This document shows, in pieces, positions 8,102 through 15,886 of a stretch of 64,000 nucleotides of DNA. The position numbers and the translations under genes are program-made. Origin of the DNA: Ornithinimicrobium avium. Its GTDB lineage: Bacteria; Actinomycetota; Actinomycetes; Actinomycetales; Dermatophilaceae. The notes beneath the pieces were generated by a model. It was not told where the DNA came from. It made no database searches and saw nothing but the letters and a program-made list of their open reading frames with translations. Position 1 is the stretch's first letter. Each line of letters opens with the position of its first letter. The stretch covers positions 1,612,001 to 1,676,000 of the forward strand of contig NZ_CP031229.1 in assembly GCF_003351765.1 (NCBI RefSeq). Reading direction: 5' to 3'.

Positions 8102-9972
8102 CGCCAGGAGATCCCGGTCCAGGTCTTGGACGAGTCGGTGAGGGCCAACGCCAGTCGTTGCGCCTGACGATAGACGTGCCGGCGCAGGGTTCCGGTGAAG
8201 CCTGGCAGTCCGCCGCTCGTCCGTGACAGCATCCGGGTCTCGTAGCTGTGCAAGATGCTCGCCCGAGCAGTCTTGGTCAGCCAGATGCCGCTCCGGTTCT
8301 TCTCGGTCCGTGCGGACGCAGGGGTGAGCGCACCGGAACGGCACAGTCGGAGGACGACCTGGTCGACGACCAGTGGGCGGAACTCCTCCATCAGGTCGAG
8401 GCTGAGCGCTGGCCGGTCGTCCGCCTCGCTGTGGAGCACGCCGAAGGCTGGTTCGAGACCCACCGAGTGCAGTGCGGTGATGCATTCGCCGTGCAGGATC
8501 GTGTACAGGAAGGACAGTGCGGCGTTCGGTACGTCCAGGGGTGGCTGCCGCGACCTGCGGTCGAATCTCAGGGTCTCGGGGACCAGAGCCCCCAGGGCGG
8601 GGAAGTAGGCTGCTGCGGCGGCACCCTCAAGGCCCATGAGCTCGGACCGGGTTCCTGCCTCGCTGGTCATCGGCAGGAGCCGTCGCATGCTCCTGATCGC
8701 GGGCTCGACCTGCTCTTTGTGCGCCCTGCGTCCGAACCTTTGCAGGGCGACAATCTGATTGCGGATCTTGGCCTCAACCATGGCCGTGGCGATCGCCTGT
8801 GCGCGTTCGGACCCTGCGGCGATGATCTGCCCTCGGATGCGTGATGCCCTGGCGGTCCCTGCGCCCACCATCGCTCCGAGGTAGGTGCCTCGTCGCGATG
8901 CGAGGACGACCTCGACGTCGTTGCTCAGCGCCCAGGCCCGGACACCGGCGCTGAGGCCCATCGAGCCGAAGCAGACGATCCTTCCGACGTGGGACTGGGG
9001 GACGTCGACCAGGCTGTTGCTCTTCTTGTCCTCGACGATGACGCGGCCGGAGGCGATCCGGACCCTTCCTCCTTGCCGTGCTGCGTAGAGCGTCTTCGCG
9101 GCCGGCTCGGCAACACGGAGCTCCTCGATCGCAGGCGGGTAGCGAGGGCCGAAGTCTTCGCCCAGGAAGCTGAAGCCTTGGGCGAAGGACATCACCTGGG
9201 AGTCTTCTGCTCCAGGGGCCATGTCGAGCCTCCTCAGTGAATGATGGGCCTCCCGGAGTGCTTCCCAGGCATCCTGTTCGTCGGCGACGGGTATGCAGAT
9301 GTCGTCGGCATACCTGACCACAGGGAAGCCTTGGTCCAGCAGATCGCTGTCGAACTCCGCGAGGACGAGGTTGGCCAGCAGTGGTGAGAGCGGGCAGCCT
9401 TGCGGTAGGCCGAGTTGGTGGCGTCTGCCCTTCCTCGGCACGACGACGAGGCGATCGAGCAGAAAGTCAACCACCGACAGGACATGGTCCTGGCCGTCCA
9501 GGGCTGCCTGCAGCAGACGGCGGGCATATGCGACGGGGATCGTCGGGAAGCATTCGTCCACGTCCAGCCGTGCAGCCCACTCGTTGCCGTCGTCCCGGAG
9601 CCTGGCCACCGCCTGGACCGCGTCCGAGACACCCAGCCCCGGCCTGAACGCGTATGCAGCAGGACCGAGAAGCGGGTCTACGACCGGTGTCGCGATTGCC
9701 AGCACGGCACGCGCCACGACCCGATCACGGACAGCAGGAACCGACAGCACCCTGACGCGGTCAGACTCGGTGAGAGCCACCTGGGTGAGGTCGCGCGGTC
9801 GGTACTCACACGTGGACAGTTCTCGGTCGTGGAGCTCCAGGTTGGCGTCGAGGTCTTGCTCGAACCTGGCGATCGCAGGACTGGGTGCTTCGCGTTCGTC
9901 GACCCCGTCCCGGACGCCCTTCCACGCGGTCCGCAGCAGGTCCGGGGTGAAGGGGTTAGCCGGGGCGGCCAT
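8098..9972 (-). CDS. cas1: Reverse transcriptase-Cas1 fusion
   Basis: This 624-residue adaptation protein has an N-terminal group II-type reverse transcriptase (about 1-280) joined to Cas1 (about 285-620). RT signatures are RLDVDECF with D137/D139, LGLPQGCPLSPLLAN at 187-201 and YADD at 221-224. All catalytic aspartates are kept, so the RT should be active. Cas1 metal ligands are visible as E449 (GLEGAAAAAYF), H514 (FGVLHS) and E529 (DLMEEFRP). Fusions of this kind in type III systems are known to capture spacers from RNA. No Cas6 domain is fused; a separate Cas6 lies just upstream. It overlaps cas6 by 17 bp and cas2 by 4 bp. Confidence 0.95.
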   Translation of the reverse strand: MAAPANPFTPDLLRTAWKGVRDGVDEREAPSPAIARFEQDLDANLELHDRELSTCEYRPRDLTQVALTESDRVRVLSVPAVRDRVVARAVLAIATPVVDPLLGPAAYAFRPGLGVSDAVQAVARLRDDGNEWAARLDVDECFPTIPVAYARRLLQAALDGQDHVLSVVDFLLDRLVVVPRKGRRHQLGLPQGCPLSPLLANLVLAEFDSDLLDQGFPVVRYADDICIPVADEQDAWEALREAHHSLRRLDMAPGAEDSQVMSFAQGFSFLGEDFGPRYPPAIEELRVAEPAAKTLYAARQGGRVRIASGRVIVEDKKSNSLVDVPQSHVGRIVCFGSMGLSAGVRAWALSNDVEVVLASRRGTYLGAMVGAGTARASRIRGQIIAAGSERAQAIATAMVEAKIRNQIVALQRFGRRAHKEQVEPAIRSMRRLLPMTSEAGTRSELMGLEGAAAAAYFPALGALVPETLRFDRRSRQPPLDVPNAALSFLYTILHGECITALHSVGLEPAFGVLHSEADDRPALSLDLMEEFRPLVVDQVVLRLCRSGALTPASARTEKNRSGIWLTKTARASILHSYETRMLSRTSGGLPGFTGTLRRHVYRQAQRLALALTDSSKTWTGISWR

Positions 9973-10702
9973 GTGATCCGACCGCGAGAGGCTCGATGCG
10001 CACCATCCCCAGCCCTCTGCGTGTCATCCCACCCAGACCGGTGTAGGCGGCCCACTGCAGGAGCGGACCGGTGGCCCTCGCGGCTTCCTCCGTGGCCATC
10101 AGCTGCAAGGTGCCCAGCGACCCCACCACCTCCGCGATGGTGCGCTTGCCGCGCTGGTTGACCGGGAAGGACACGCTGGTCGAGCTGAGCTCGAGACCCG
10201 ACACCCAGGTGCCGCGGGTGGCAGTCAGCGAGTCTGGTGCAGGAGTGGCCCCCCAGGTCGCCCACGACTGGGACAGGCTGGTCATGATGGTGCGCACGTT
10301 CGGCAGCGGGCTGGATCGATCGCCGTTGCGGAACGTCGTCGGCGTGATCAGATCTACATTCCACGCACGAGCGACCACGGACTGAGCCATGTCGGCCCAC
10401 GAGTGACGGTGCATGGAGATAGGCATACCGATGGCGCCCTGCTGGTGCCCGAGCCGGATCGCCGCACCGACCTCCGCCCCTTGGAAGAAGCGTCGGTGCG
10501 CCTCGTCGCTCAAGACGGACAGCTCGATGCCGGAGCGCCCCTCATCGTCGGTGGCCGGCGGCGAGATGGTGTATGGCTTCGACCCGCTGTGATGCTCGGC
10601 CAGAGAGCGGTCGAACCATCGCGAGATCGCAGCGTGGACGTGCTCGATGCGCACGCACGACATGTCGACGCCCTCGACCGGGATCCACCATCGGCTCGGC
10701 AC
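9956..10702 (-). CDS. cas6: CRISPR RNA-processing endoribonuclease Cas6
   Basis: This 248-residue RAMP protein is expected to cut pre-crRNA within the repeat. The N-terminus RWWIPVEGVDMSCVRIEHVH followed by AAISRWF fits the Cas6 opening strand and helix with candidate catalytic histidines H21 and H23. GSKPYTISPP is a typical Cas6 stretch. The C-terminal AYTGLGGMTRRGLGMVRIEP is the glycine-rich loop. The GTG at 10702 starts right behind the TAG of the preceding gene and is needed for the first beta strand; an ATG at 10663 is the alternative. It overlaps RT-Cas1. Confidence 0.85.
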   Translation of the reverse strand: MPSRWWIPVEGVDMSCVRIEHVHAAISRWFDRSLAEHHSGSKPYTISPPATDDEGRSGIELSVLSDEAHRRFFQGAEVGAAIRLGHQQGAIGMPISMHRHSWADMAQSVVARAWNVDLITPTTFRNGDRSSPLPNVRTIMTSLSQSWATWGATPAPDSLTATRGTWVSGLELSSTSVSFPVNQRGKRTIAEVVGSLGTLQLMATEEAARATGPLLQWAAYTGLGGMTRRGLGMVRIEPLAVGSHGRPG

Positions 10703-10945
10703 CTACCCCACCGCCTCCGGGGCTGCTGCGAACGTGCCGAACCCGGAGCAGCCGACGACCCGCCCGCCGCCATCGCGTTTCTCGATGGGGAAGACCTGGT
10801 CTCCACGCTGCGGGCTGGCAGCGGGGGTGGTCGTGGACGCGATGAACTGGGCTCCAGGCACAGGGTCAGGCAGGGCGGTCAACATGCCGGTGTACCCGGT
10901 AGGCAAGAATTCGTCGGGACGACGTACTCGATCCCGACCTGCCAC
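10703..10945 (-). CDS. Small protein related to the upstream NLTPH-type protein
   Basis: This is an 80-residue protein of unknown function. Its body (TALPDPVPG, then FIAST, GDQVFPIEKRDGGGRVVGC) lines up with the C-terminal two thirds of the neighbour encoded at 10949-11335 (TGLPAPEEG, YLVSRL, DDVVFPFDEHRDEQGRVDGC). The two therefore look paralogous, but this copy lacks the NLTPH N-terminus. The GTG start at 10945 lies 3 nt behind the neighbour's stop, and the stop at 10703 touches the cas6 start. This packing supports translation. An alternative frame upstream (MPSAWQVGIEYVVPTN) could mean an N-terminal piece was lost by frameshift. Confidence 0.6.
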   Translation of the reverse strand: MAGRDRVRRPDEFLPTGYTGMLTALPDPVPGAQFIASTTTPAASPQRGDQVFPIEKRDGGGRVVGCSGFGTFAAAPEAVG

Positions 10946-10948
10946 GCG

Positions 10949-11335
10949 CTAGGCATCGACGTCACCGTGGTGGTCTGGGAGCACCCACCGTGCGAGCGCA
11001 CGGCACCCGTCGACTCGGCCCTGCTCGTCCCGGTGTTCGTCGAAGGGGAAGACGACGTCGTCCCGTTCGATGGCCATGGCCATCAGCCGGGAGACGAGGT
11101 ACACCACCCCTTCCTCCGGTGCCGGCAGACCGGTGGTGGAACCGTCCCCTGAGATCCGTAGGAACGGTACGTCCCCGTCCTGGGTACGGAGCGGTGTCTG
11201 CTCCTGGAGCACGTCCGTGACCCGGGCAAGTCCTTCGGGCTCCCAGGTGGCGGTGATGGTCTCGTCGACGTACAGCCGCACGGGGTGGGGTGTGAGGTTG
11301 ACGATGCGTGCGGGTCGTTCCCGTTCAGCGCTCAT
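10949..11335 (-). CDS. NLTPH-motif conserved hypothetical protein in the cas operon
   Basis: This 128-residue soluble protein has RIVNLTPHPVRLYVD near its N-terminus, then LPAPEEGVVYLVSRLMA, and ends with RDDVVFPFDEHRDEQGRVDG. I recognise the pattern from small uncharacterised proteins common in phages and bacteria; no function is known to me. The ATG at 11335 overlaps the SAVED-like gene by 11 bp, and its stop is 3 nt from a paralogue. Lying between a predicted cyclic-oligonucleotide sensor and cas6, it might modulate or switch off signalling, for example as a ring nuclease or inhibitor. That is inference from context only. Confidence 0.75.
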   Translation of the reverse strand: MSAERERPARIVNLTPHPVRLYVDETITATWEPEGLARVTDVLQEQTPLRTQDGDVPFLRISGDGSTTGLPAPEEGVVYLVSRLMAMAIERDDVVFPFDEHRDEQGRVDGCRALARWVLPDHHGDVDA

Positions 11336-12539
11336 CGAGGGCGTCCTCCGGCTGTGCGGGCACGGTCTTCGGGTCACAGGGTCTTGGCCACAGTCCGTGC
11401 TTCTGGGCCAGTCGGGCGAGCTGGTCCGACGGGGGTTGGCCGGGTGCTGCGCGGACCAGGTCGCATGCTGGAGAGGGGTCGCGCGGGTTGTGTGGGTAGG
11501 CCTGGACGACGTTCACCGGGACGAGCCTGGTCCACGGCCGTCTGGACTCTACGGGCATCTCCCGCTTCATCTGGTCTGCACGTCCCGGACCGCTCAGACC
11601 GTGCCCCGCGCCCAGGGCCACGGTCTTCGCGACCCGCGCGAACAGGAACACGCTGGCGTTCGGGTATGCCGCCAGGGTCTGGGTGATCGTCTCGACCAGG
11701 GCGGTGGTGCCGGTTCGCGCCTCGACGGCCACCTCGCCGCTGGCGCTCTTGGTGGGCTTCTTGACGATCAGGACCGCTCGGGGCCGGTCCGCCTCGTCCA
11801 GGGCTCCGAAGGTGTGCTCCCTGTCCACGGTGAGCCCGGCTGGCCGGGTGGGGTCCTTGGTCGGTGTCATGTACACGGTCAGGAGGACAGACCCCACGTC
11901 AGGGTCTGGTTCTGAGGGCAGTGTTGGATGAACCCGCAGCCTCGGGTCGTGCCCTGCGGGGCTGTTGGCCCGTGAGCGGAGCTTCCAGCCCATCTTCTCC
12001 CCGGCGAACTCGATCAGCCTGGTCTCCAACGGGAAGTGCATGTGGTAGCCGGCTGCGAGGGCTGCCGGCCAGATCATGTTGGGCGCGACGTCGTAGCTGG
12101 TCCGGAGGTCGTCGCCGGACATCAGCATCTGCAGTCGTCGGGTCACCGAGGTGACCTGGTCGGCAATGTCGAGGACTCCCCTGTTCGACCGGGCCGTGAG
12201 GTGCTCGGCGACGACCATCTCGTTGCTGTACTCAGCGCCGAACTGGGACTGCATGTCCCGGTAGAGGTCCGGCATCCACTCCTCCAGGAGTCGGACGTAG
12301 TACAGGGTGCCGCGACGCTTGGTCACGTACCAGGACGCCAAGTACAGGATGACCAGGAAGATGCCGCCGAGGACCACGGCTGTCACACGCACCCCTTCTC
12401 GGTCCACCGTCCAGTCCTCGATCACCAGCGCGGCGATGCTGCTGGTGCCCAGCGCCACGATGCCGATGGTGATGAGCAGCAGCCAGCGGTTCGCGAGCAA
12501 CCAGTGCTGGAGCCGCGGGGGTACGCGCTTCTTGATCAT
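11325..12539 (-). CDS. Two-TM SAVED-like predicted cyclic oligoadenylate effector
   Basis: This is a 404-residue protein. After the basic start MIKKRVPPRL come two membrane helices at about 19-40 and 53-72, then positive residues (YVTKRRG) that place the rest in the cytosol. The C-terminal half has a SAVED-like arrangement: ALAAGYHMHFPLETRLIEFA, GSVLLTVYMTP, RAVLIVKK and the late ASVFLFARVAKTVALGAG (295-312) resembling the conserved SAVED strand-helix. 2TM-SAVED proteins are known effectors in CBASS. Here it follows a cyclase-competent Cas10, so cyclic oligoadenylate binding would be expected to trigger membrane disruption. The SAVED call is by pattern and should be confirmed. ATGA overlap with the upstream gene. 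Confidence 0.65.
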   Translation of the reverse strand: MIKKRVPPRLQHWLLANRWLLLITIGIVALGTSSIAALVIEDWTVDREGVRVTAVVLGGIFLVILYLASWYVTKRRGTLYYVRLLEEWMPDLYRDMQSQFGAEYSNEMVVAEHLTARSNRGVLDIADQVTSVTRRLQMLMSGDDLRTSYDVAPNMIWPAALAAGYHMHFPLETRLIEFAGEKMGWKLRSRANSPAGHDPRLRVHPTLPSEPDPDVGSVLLTVYMTPTKDPTRPAGLTVDREHTFGALDEADRPRAVLIVKKPTKSASGEVAVEARTGTTALVETITQTLAAYPNASVFLFARVAKTVALGAGHGLSGPGRADQMKREMPVESRRPWTRLVPVNVVQAYPHNPRDPSPACDLVRAAPGQPPSDQLARLAQKHGLWPRPCDPKTVPAQPEDALDER

Positions 12540-12961
12540 GGGAGAGCGCCTGGCCGGATGAACAGCAGGCCGCCCTGGCCGGTGTCAGGAACCTCCAGGT
12601 GCTCGAAGACCTGGTGACGTACCTGGGCCGCCGGGCCCCTTGCCTGTGCGACCTGGCCCAGAGCACCCCACGCCACGGTGGTTCCGGTACGCACCTGTAC
12701 CTCTTCCGGTTTCCTCTTGCCCAGCGGTTCCGGGTCCTGGCTCAGTCGTGCGACGAAAGCGCGGTCCCCGTCCCAGCGCACCCGGATCAGTGTTGTGCCC
12801 TCGGAGTCCCATCCGTGCAGGAGCGAGGTGCTCGGTGGGGTCGGTGGCATCGGGGCGTGGTGGAAGCCGTCCAGGTCCTGCCACTGGCAGGTGTGGTCGG
12901 GGAACAGGTCTCGAACCCGCTCCCAGCTGTCCAAGACCTCGCCGACCAGGTAGTGGATCAC
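12536..12961 (-). CDS. Unassigned small type III accessory protein
   Basis: This 141-residue protein starts at GTG 12961, overlapping the preceding RAMP stop by 4 bp (GTGA). The longer open frame to 13417 is a shadow of the RAMP gene. It begins VIHYLVGEVLDSWERVRDLF and contains a central beta-rich part (TTLIRVRWDGDRAFVARL) and a C-terminal LLFIRP. There are no transmembrane helices or catalytic motifs I recognise. Its place after the RAMP genes matches that of Csx19-like proteins of type III-D loci, but similarity is not clear enough to name it. Confidence 0.7.
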   Translation of the reverse strand: MIHYLVGEVLDSWERVRDLFPDHTCQWQDLDGFHHAPMPPTPPSTSLLHGWDSEGTTLIRVRWDGDRAFVARLSQDPEPLGKRKPEEVQVRTGTTVAWGALGQVAQARGPAAQVRHQVFEHLEVPDTGQGGLLFIRPGALP

Positions 12962-14289
12962 GCTCCTTCTCCTTCTGCCGGGATCATGCCCGAGATCAGC
13001 GCCTGGGCGTCCTTGAGCTGTGGGAGTCCTGAGGTTGGCAGGTCCTCGGCGCGCAACTGCATGCGGCCGTACCCACGGGACCCTCCACCGCCGAGCCTTA
13101 CGAACCCGTCGTCGATGTCGGCTGCGACCAGCCGAAGCAGGGCGCCGAGCTGGCGCCACTGCTGCGAGCTGGAGTCCAGGTCCTCCACGACCACGTCGAT
13201 GTCGCCGGTCGGGACGACCTCGTCGGTGAACAGTGCCGTGTCCCGGGCACCGCCGGTGAACCGGTCGAGGGCGACGTGCTGGATCTGATCCGGCTCCGGT
13301 GGGGCCCCGGTGACGATCACGTCGAGGAAGCGCACTGACCCCCTCCTTGCAGCCTCGGCGTTGGTGAAGCCGAAGATCTTGCAGGTCAGGCACGTCCCGC
13401 ATCGCTGCTCGGGGCACTCGGCCAGATCCAGGGAGTGGAGCAGGTAGTCGATCCGGGACCGCAGCACTCCGCGGACGGAGCTGCCGCGAAGGACGAACTG
13501 GCCGCCGTCCCGGGCGACCCTGTTCACCTTCGGGGCGTCAGTCGTGCCCCGGTCCGCCTGCCCGGTCCCGGCATGGAGCGGCTCGACGATCCGCAGCGGC
13601 AGGGTGAACCTCTCGCGCGTCGTCGGCTCTGGAGAGTCGACAGGATGCGTTGCTACCTGCTCGTGCAGTGCCGGTCCGTGCAGCGTCAGGTAGGTCAGGA
13701 GGTCATCGTCTTCGGTCAGGTCGAGGGACCCGTGGGTGACCGAGAGGAAGATGACGTCACCGTGGCCGTTGGTCACGCTCTGGCCAAGGAGCGGGGCCCA
13801 AGTGGACAGTGCCTGAACAACGGCCTGCTCATCGGTCCCGGTGGGGTTGTCCAGCCGCCAGTGCGTGATGAACTCCGCACCACGTGCGACCCGTCTGACG
13901 TGTCGTTTGGTGCTCTCCTTCGCTGCCGCGGTGTGACGGTCGATCGCGGTGGAGTGCTCGTCGAGCCAGCGGTGCGGCCCTGTGAGGGTCGCGTCGTAGA
14001 TGTGCAGGGTGCCGGCGACGGCGTCCGTGCCGCCACGTCCGAGGAGCTTGGTCAACTGGTCGGCGTCGACCCGTCTGGCGAGGTGACGGTGGAAGCTGCC
14101 TGCCAGGGACGTGCCGGGCAGGATAGGGTGGCCGTCGGCGTCCATGACTGGGACGGAGTCGGGTTCGTCCGCGTCCGGTGCGGCAGACGGCAGTTTCGGA
14201 GTGGCGACCGCGGTCGAGGTGACCAGTCGGAGCCGGAGGGTGAAGAGGGTCAAGGCGTCCAGAGGAGCCGCCTGCTCGAGGTCCGTCAT
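12958..14289 (-). CDS. Type III RAMP protein with two Cas7-like domains
   Basis: This 443-residue subunit of the effector complex binds crRNA and target RNA. Two Csm3-like units are visible. The first has LPGTSLAGSFHRHLARR near residue 60. The second has FVLRGSSVRGVLRSRIDYLL followed by CPEQRCGTCLTCKIFG (a small zinc-binding knuckle) and the closing glycine-rich LGGGGSRGYGRM. Such fused Cas7 proteins occur in type III-D complexes, where Asp residues in the RAMP loops cut target RNA. It is joined by ATGA overlap to the Csx10-like gene and by GTGA to the next small gene. Confidence 0.85.
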   Translation of the reverse strand: MTDLEQAAPLDALTLFTLRLRLVTSTAVATPKLPSAAPDADEPDSVPVMDADGHPILPGTSLAGSFHRHLARRVDADQLTKLLGRGGTDAVAGTLHIYDATLTGPHRWLDEHSTAIDRHTAAAKESTKRHVRRVARGAEFITHWRLDNPTGTDEQAVVQALSTWAPLLGQSVTNGHGDVIFLSVTHGSLDLTEDDDLLTYLTLHGPALHEQVATHPVDSPEPTTRERFTLPLRIVEPLHAGTGQADRGTTDAPKVNRVARDGGQFVLRGSSVRGVLRSRIDYLLHSLDLAECPEQRCGTCLTCKIFGFTNAEAARRGSVRFLDVIVTGAPPEPDQIQHVALDRFTGGARDTALFTDEVVPTGDIDVVVEDLDSSSQQWRQLGALLRLVAADIDDGFVRLGGGGSRGYGRMQLRAEDLPTSGLPQLKDAQALISGMIPAEGEGA

Positions 14290-15353
14290 GACCAGCTCTC
14301 CGCTCGTTCGGTCACGGCCAGAGCTCCGAAGCCCTCGTACCGGCGCAGGCCGACGCCGCGCATCGCAAGTCGGGTGAGCGCATCGTCAGTGACTGGGTTC
14401 TGACTGGCCAGCACGTAGGACGCACCCGCCGCGACGCACCGTTCCTGCGGTTTGGGCAGTCCCGAGGCCGCGTGCCAGCCGCCCTCCACCGTCCACCTGT
14501 CCGACCACGCCCGGGTGACCGTGACCGGCGAACCCAGCTGCTGTCGGAGCTCTGCCCCGTAAGGTGCTGCGGCCGGGCGCCCGAGGCGGTCCACGAACAC
14601 CCCTGGCGCTGCCAGCCGGACGATCACCTGATCGGTGGTCCCGCCGACCCGCTCCAGAGTGGGCGTGGGTGCGTCACTGACTACCAGGGTCGCCGCCCCT
14701 TGGGTGGACCGGGAACCACCCAGGACGATCTTGCCCTCGCACGAGGCGATCAGGGTATGCAGCACCTCGGCCGCCTCAGGTGTGGTGGCGAGCCGGCCGG
14801 TGACGGTGGTCCCGCGGCGCACGACGTGTTGCTCGAAGAGGTTGCCGGTGACCTGGGTATCTCCCGTCCGGGAGATCTGCACGTGCAGGTCACGCCGGGT
14901 GACAGGTGCGGCTGGGGCAGGGTCGTCGAGACCGGCGACCAGGGACTGCAGTGTCTCGGGCAGCTCACCTTTGGACGAGGTCAGCGGCCCTCTGCACGTG
15001 GGGCAGGTCGCCGGGAGGTCAGCGTCGCTGAGTGCCGCGTCCCACGTGAGGGTGCAGCCCTGTCGGGGAGTCCTCTTGTGGAACCTGACCGACAGCGGCA
15101 CGGGCGGCCCGGAGGTGAACAGGGGGCGGAACACTGCTCCACCCTCGAAGAGAGCCTCGAACTGACGGCGCTCCGCGGGGGCGGCAGTGCTCGGCGGCCC
15201 GTGGCGGTCGATCCACGACTTGGCCAACGCCCCCCGCAGGACCGACCCGGGGACGTGCCTGAGTGTCAGTCGGGTCGAGCCTCCGCTCGGCCCTCGGCCG
15301 AGCGTGGCTGCTTGGTCGAGGGTCGCGGTGATCGAATACCAGTAGTCGTTCAC
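14286..15353 (-). CDS. csx10: Csx10-like RAMP (Cas5-type subunit of type III-D)
   Basis: This 355-residue RAMP protein begins MNDYWYSITATLDQA and continues RHVPGSVLRGALAKSWIDRH. It has a zinc-like CPTCRGP motif, the GGSRSTQGAA loop and the terminal GLRRYEGFGALAV. The layout fits Csx10, the Cas5-like subunit capping the crRNA 5' end in type III-D. I chose GTG 15353 because its GTGA overlap with the preceding stop repeats the pattern throughout this operon; the frame opens at another GTG at 15368. No frameshift or truncation is seen. Confidence 0.8.
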   Translation of the reverse strand: MNDYWYSITATLDQAATLGRGPSGGSTRLTLRHVPGSVLRGALAKSWIDRHGPPSTAAPAERRQFEALFEGGAVFRPLFTSGPPVPLSVRFHKRTPRQGCTLTWDAALSDADLPATCPTCRGPLTSSKGELPETLQSLVAGLDDPAPAAPVTRRDLHVQISRTGDTQVTGNLFEQHVVRRGTTVTGRLATTPEAAEVLHTLIASCEGKIVLGGSRSTQGAATLVVSDAPTPTLERVGGTTDQVIVRLAAPGVFVDRLGRPAAAPYGAELRQQLGSPVTVTRAWSDRWTVEGGWHAASGLPKPQERCVAAGASYVLASQNPVTDDALTRLAMRGVGLRRYEGFGALAVTERAESWS

Positions 15354-15886
15354 GCCGTGCTCACCCACGTCCGCAGCCTCGATAGACTGGTGGTGTCGAG
15401 ATCGTCCCCACCCTCGACGCCGACCCAGCCGAACCCGCGACGACGTTGCCCGCCCAGTCGGTGCACCGCCCTCGCCGAGCAGGTGATGGCCGTCCGTTCC
15501 ATCAGGTCCTCCGGATCCGTGACCCGGTAGACCTCGAACGCCACGGTGTCCAGGTGACCAGCCCGGGCACGCACGAGCATGTCCTGGTGGGCGCAGTGGG
15601 TGTCATCGTCGATCCCGACGCGGTGGCGCACCACGGCCCGTGCGCATTGCTGCTCGGTGACCTGCCACCGCCACGGACTCTCCTGCGCAGGTGACCCGAA
15701 GATCTGTTCGATCCTGGCCGGGGGGAATCGCAAGACGCGGGCGGCTGCATCGCTCATGACACCTTTCAGGTGACTCTCGCGGACGGGATTCTCCAGGTCG
15801 AGAGTGAGGTCGTAGCCGTCGGCCGCTTGGCCAGTCGCGCTGAGGAACGCGGAGTGGAAGGACATGGTGAATCGCAGTCGGTTCAT
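15350..15886 (-). CDS. Small RAMP (Cas7-like) subunit
   Basis: This 178-residue RAMP-fold protein starts MNRLRFTMSFHSAFLSATG and has ESHLKGVMSDAAARVL, a typical RAMP helix after the first strand. It also has the RHRVGIDDDTHCAHQDML segment resembling the Csm3/Cmr4 thumb with acidic residues, and ends RRRGFGWVGVE, the glycine-rich loop. The ATG at 15886 overlaps the cas10 stop by 4 bp, which fixes the start; the frame open to 15991 is shadow. It is probably a backbone Cas7 subunit, perhaps cutting target RNA. Confidence 0.8.
   Translation of the reverse strand: MNRLRFTMSFHSAFLSATGQAADGYDLTLDLENPVRESHLKGVMSDAAARVLRFPPARIEQIFGSPAQESPWRWQVTEQQCARAVVRHRVGIDDDTHCAHQDMLVRARAGHLDTVAFEVYRVTDPEDLMERTAITCSARAVHRLGGQRRRGFGWVGVEGGDDLDTTSLSRLRTWVSTA

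Noticed and set aside
8248..10161. Plus-strand open frames opposite RT-cas1
   Set aside because: Antisense to a gene with full motif support; no Shine-Dalgarno or family pattern.
12962..13417. N-terminal extension of the small cas accessory gene to 13417
   Set aside because: The added part is an out-of-frame copy of the RAMP gene; the GTGA overlap at 12961 gives a consistent start.
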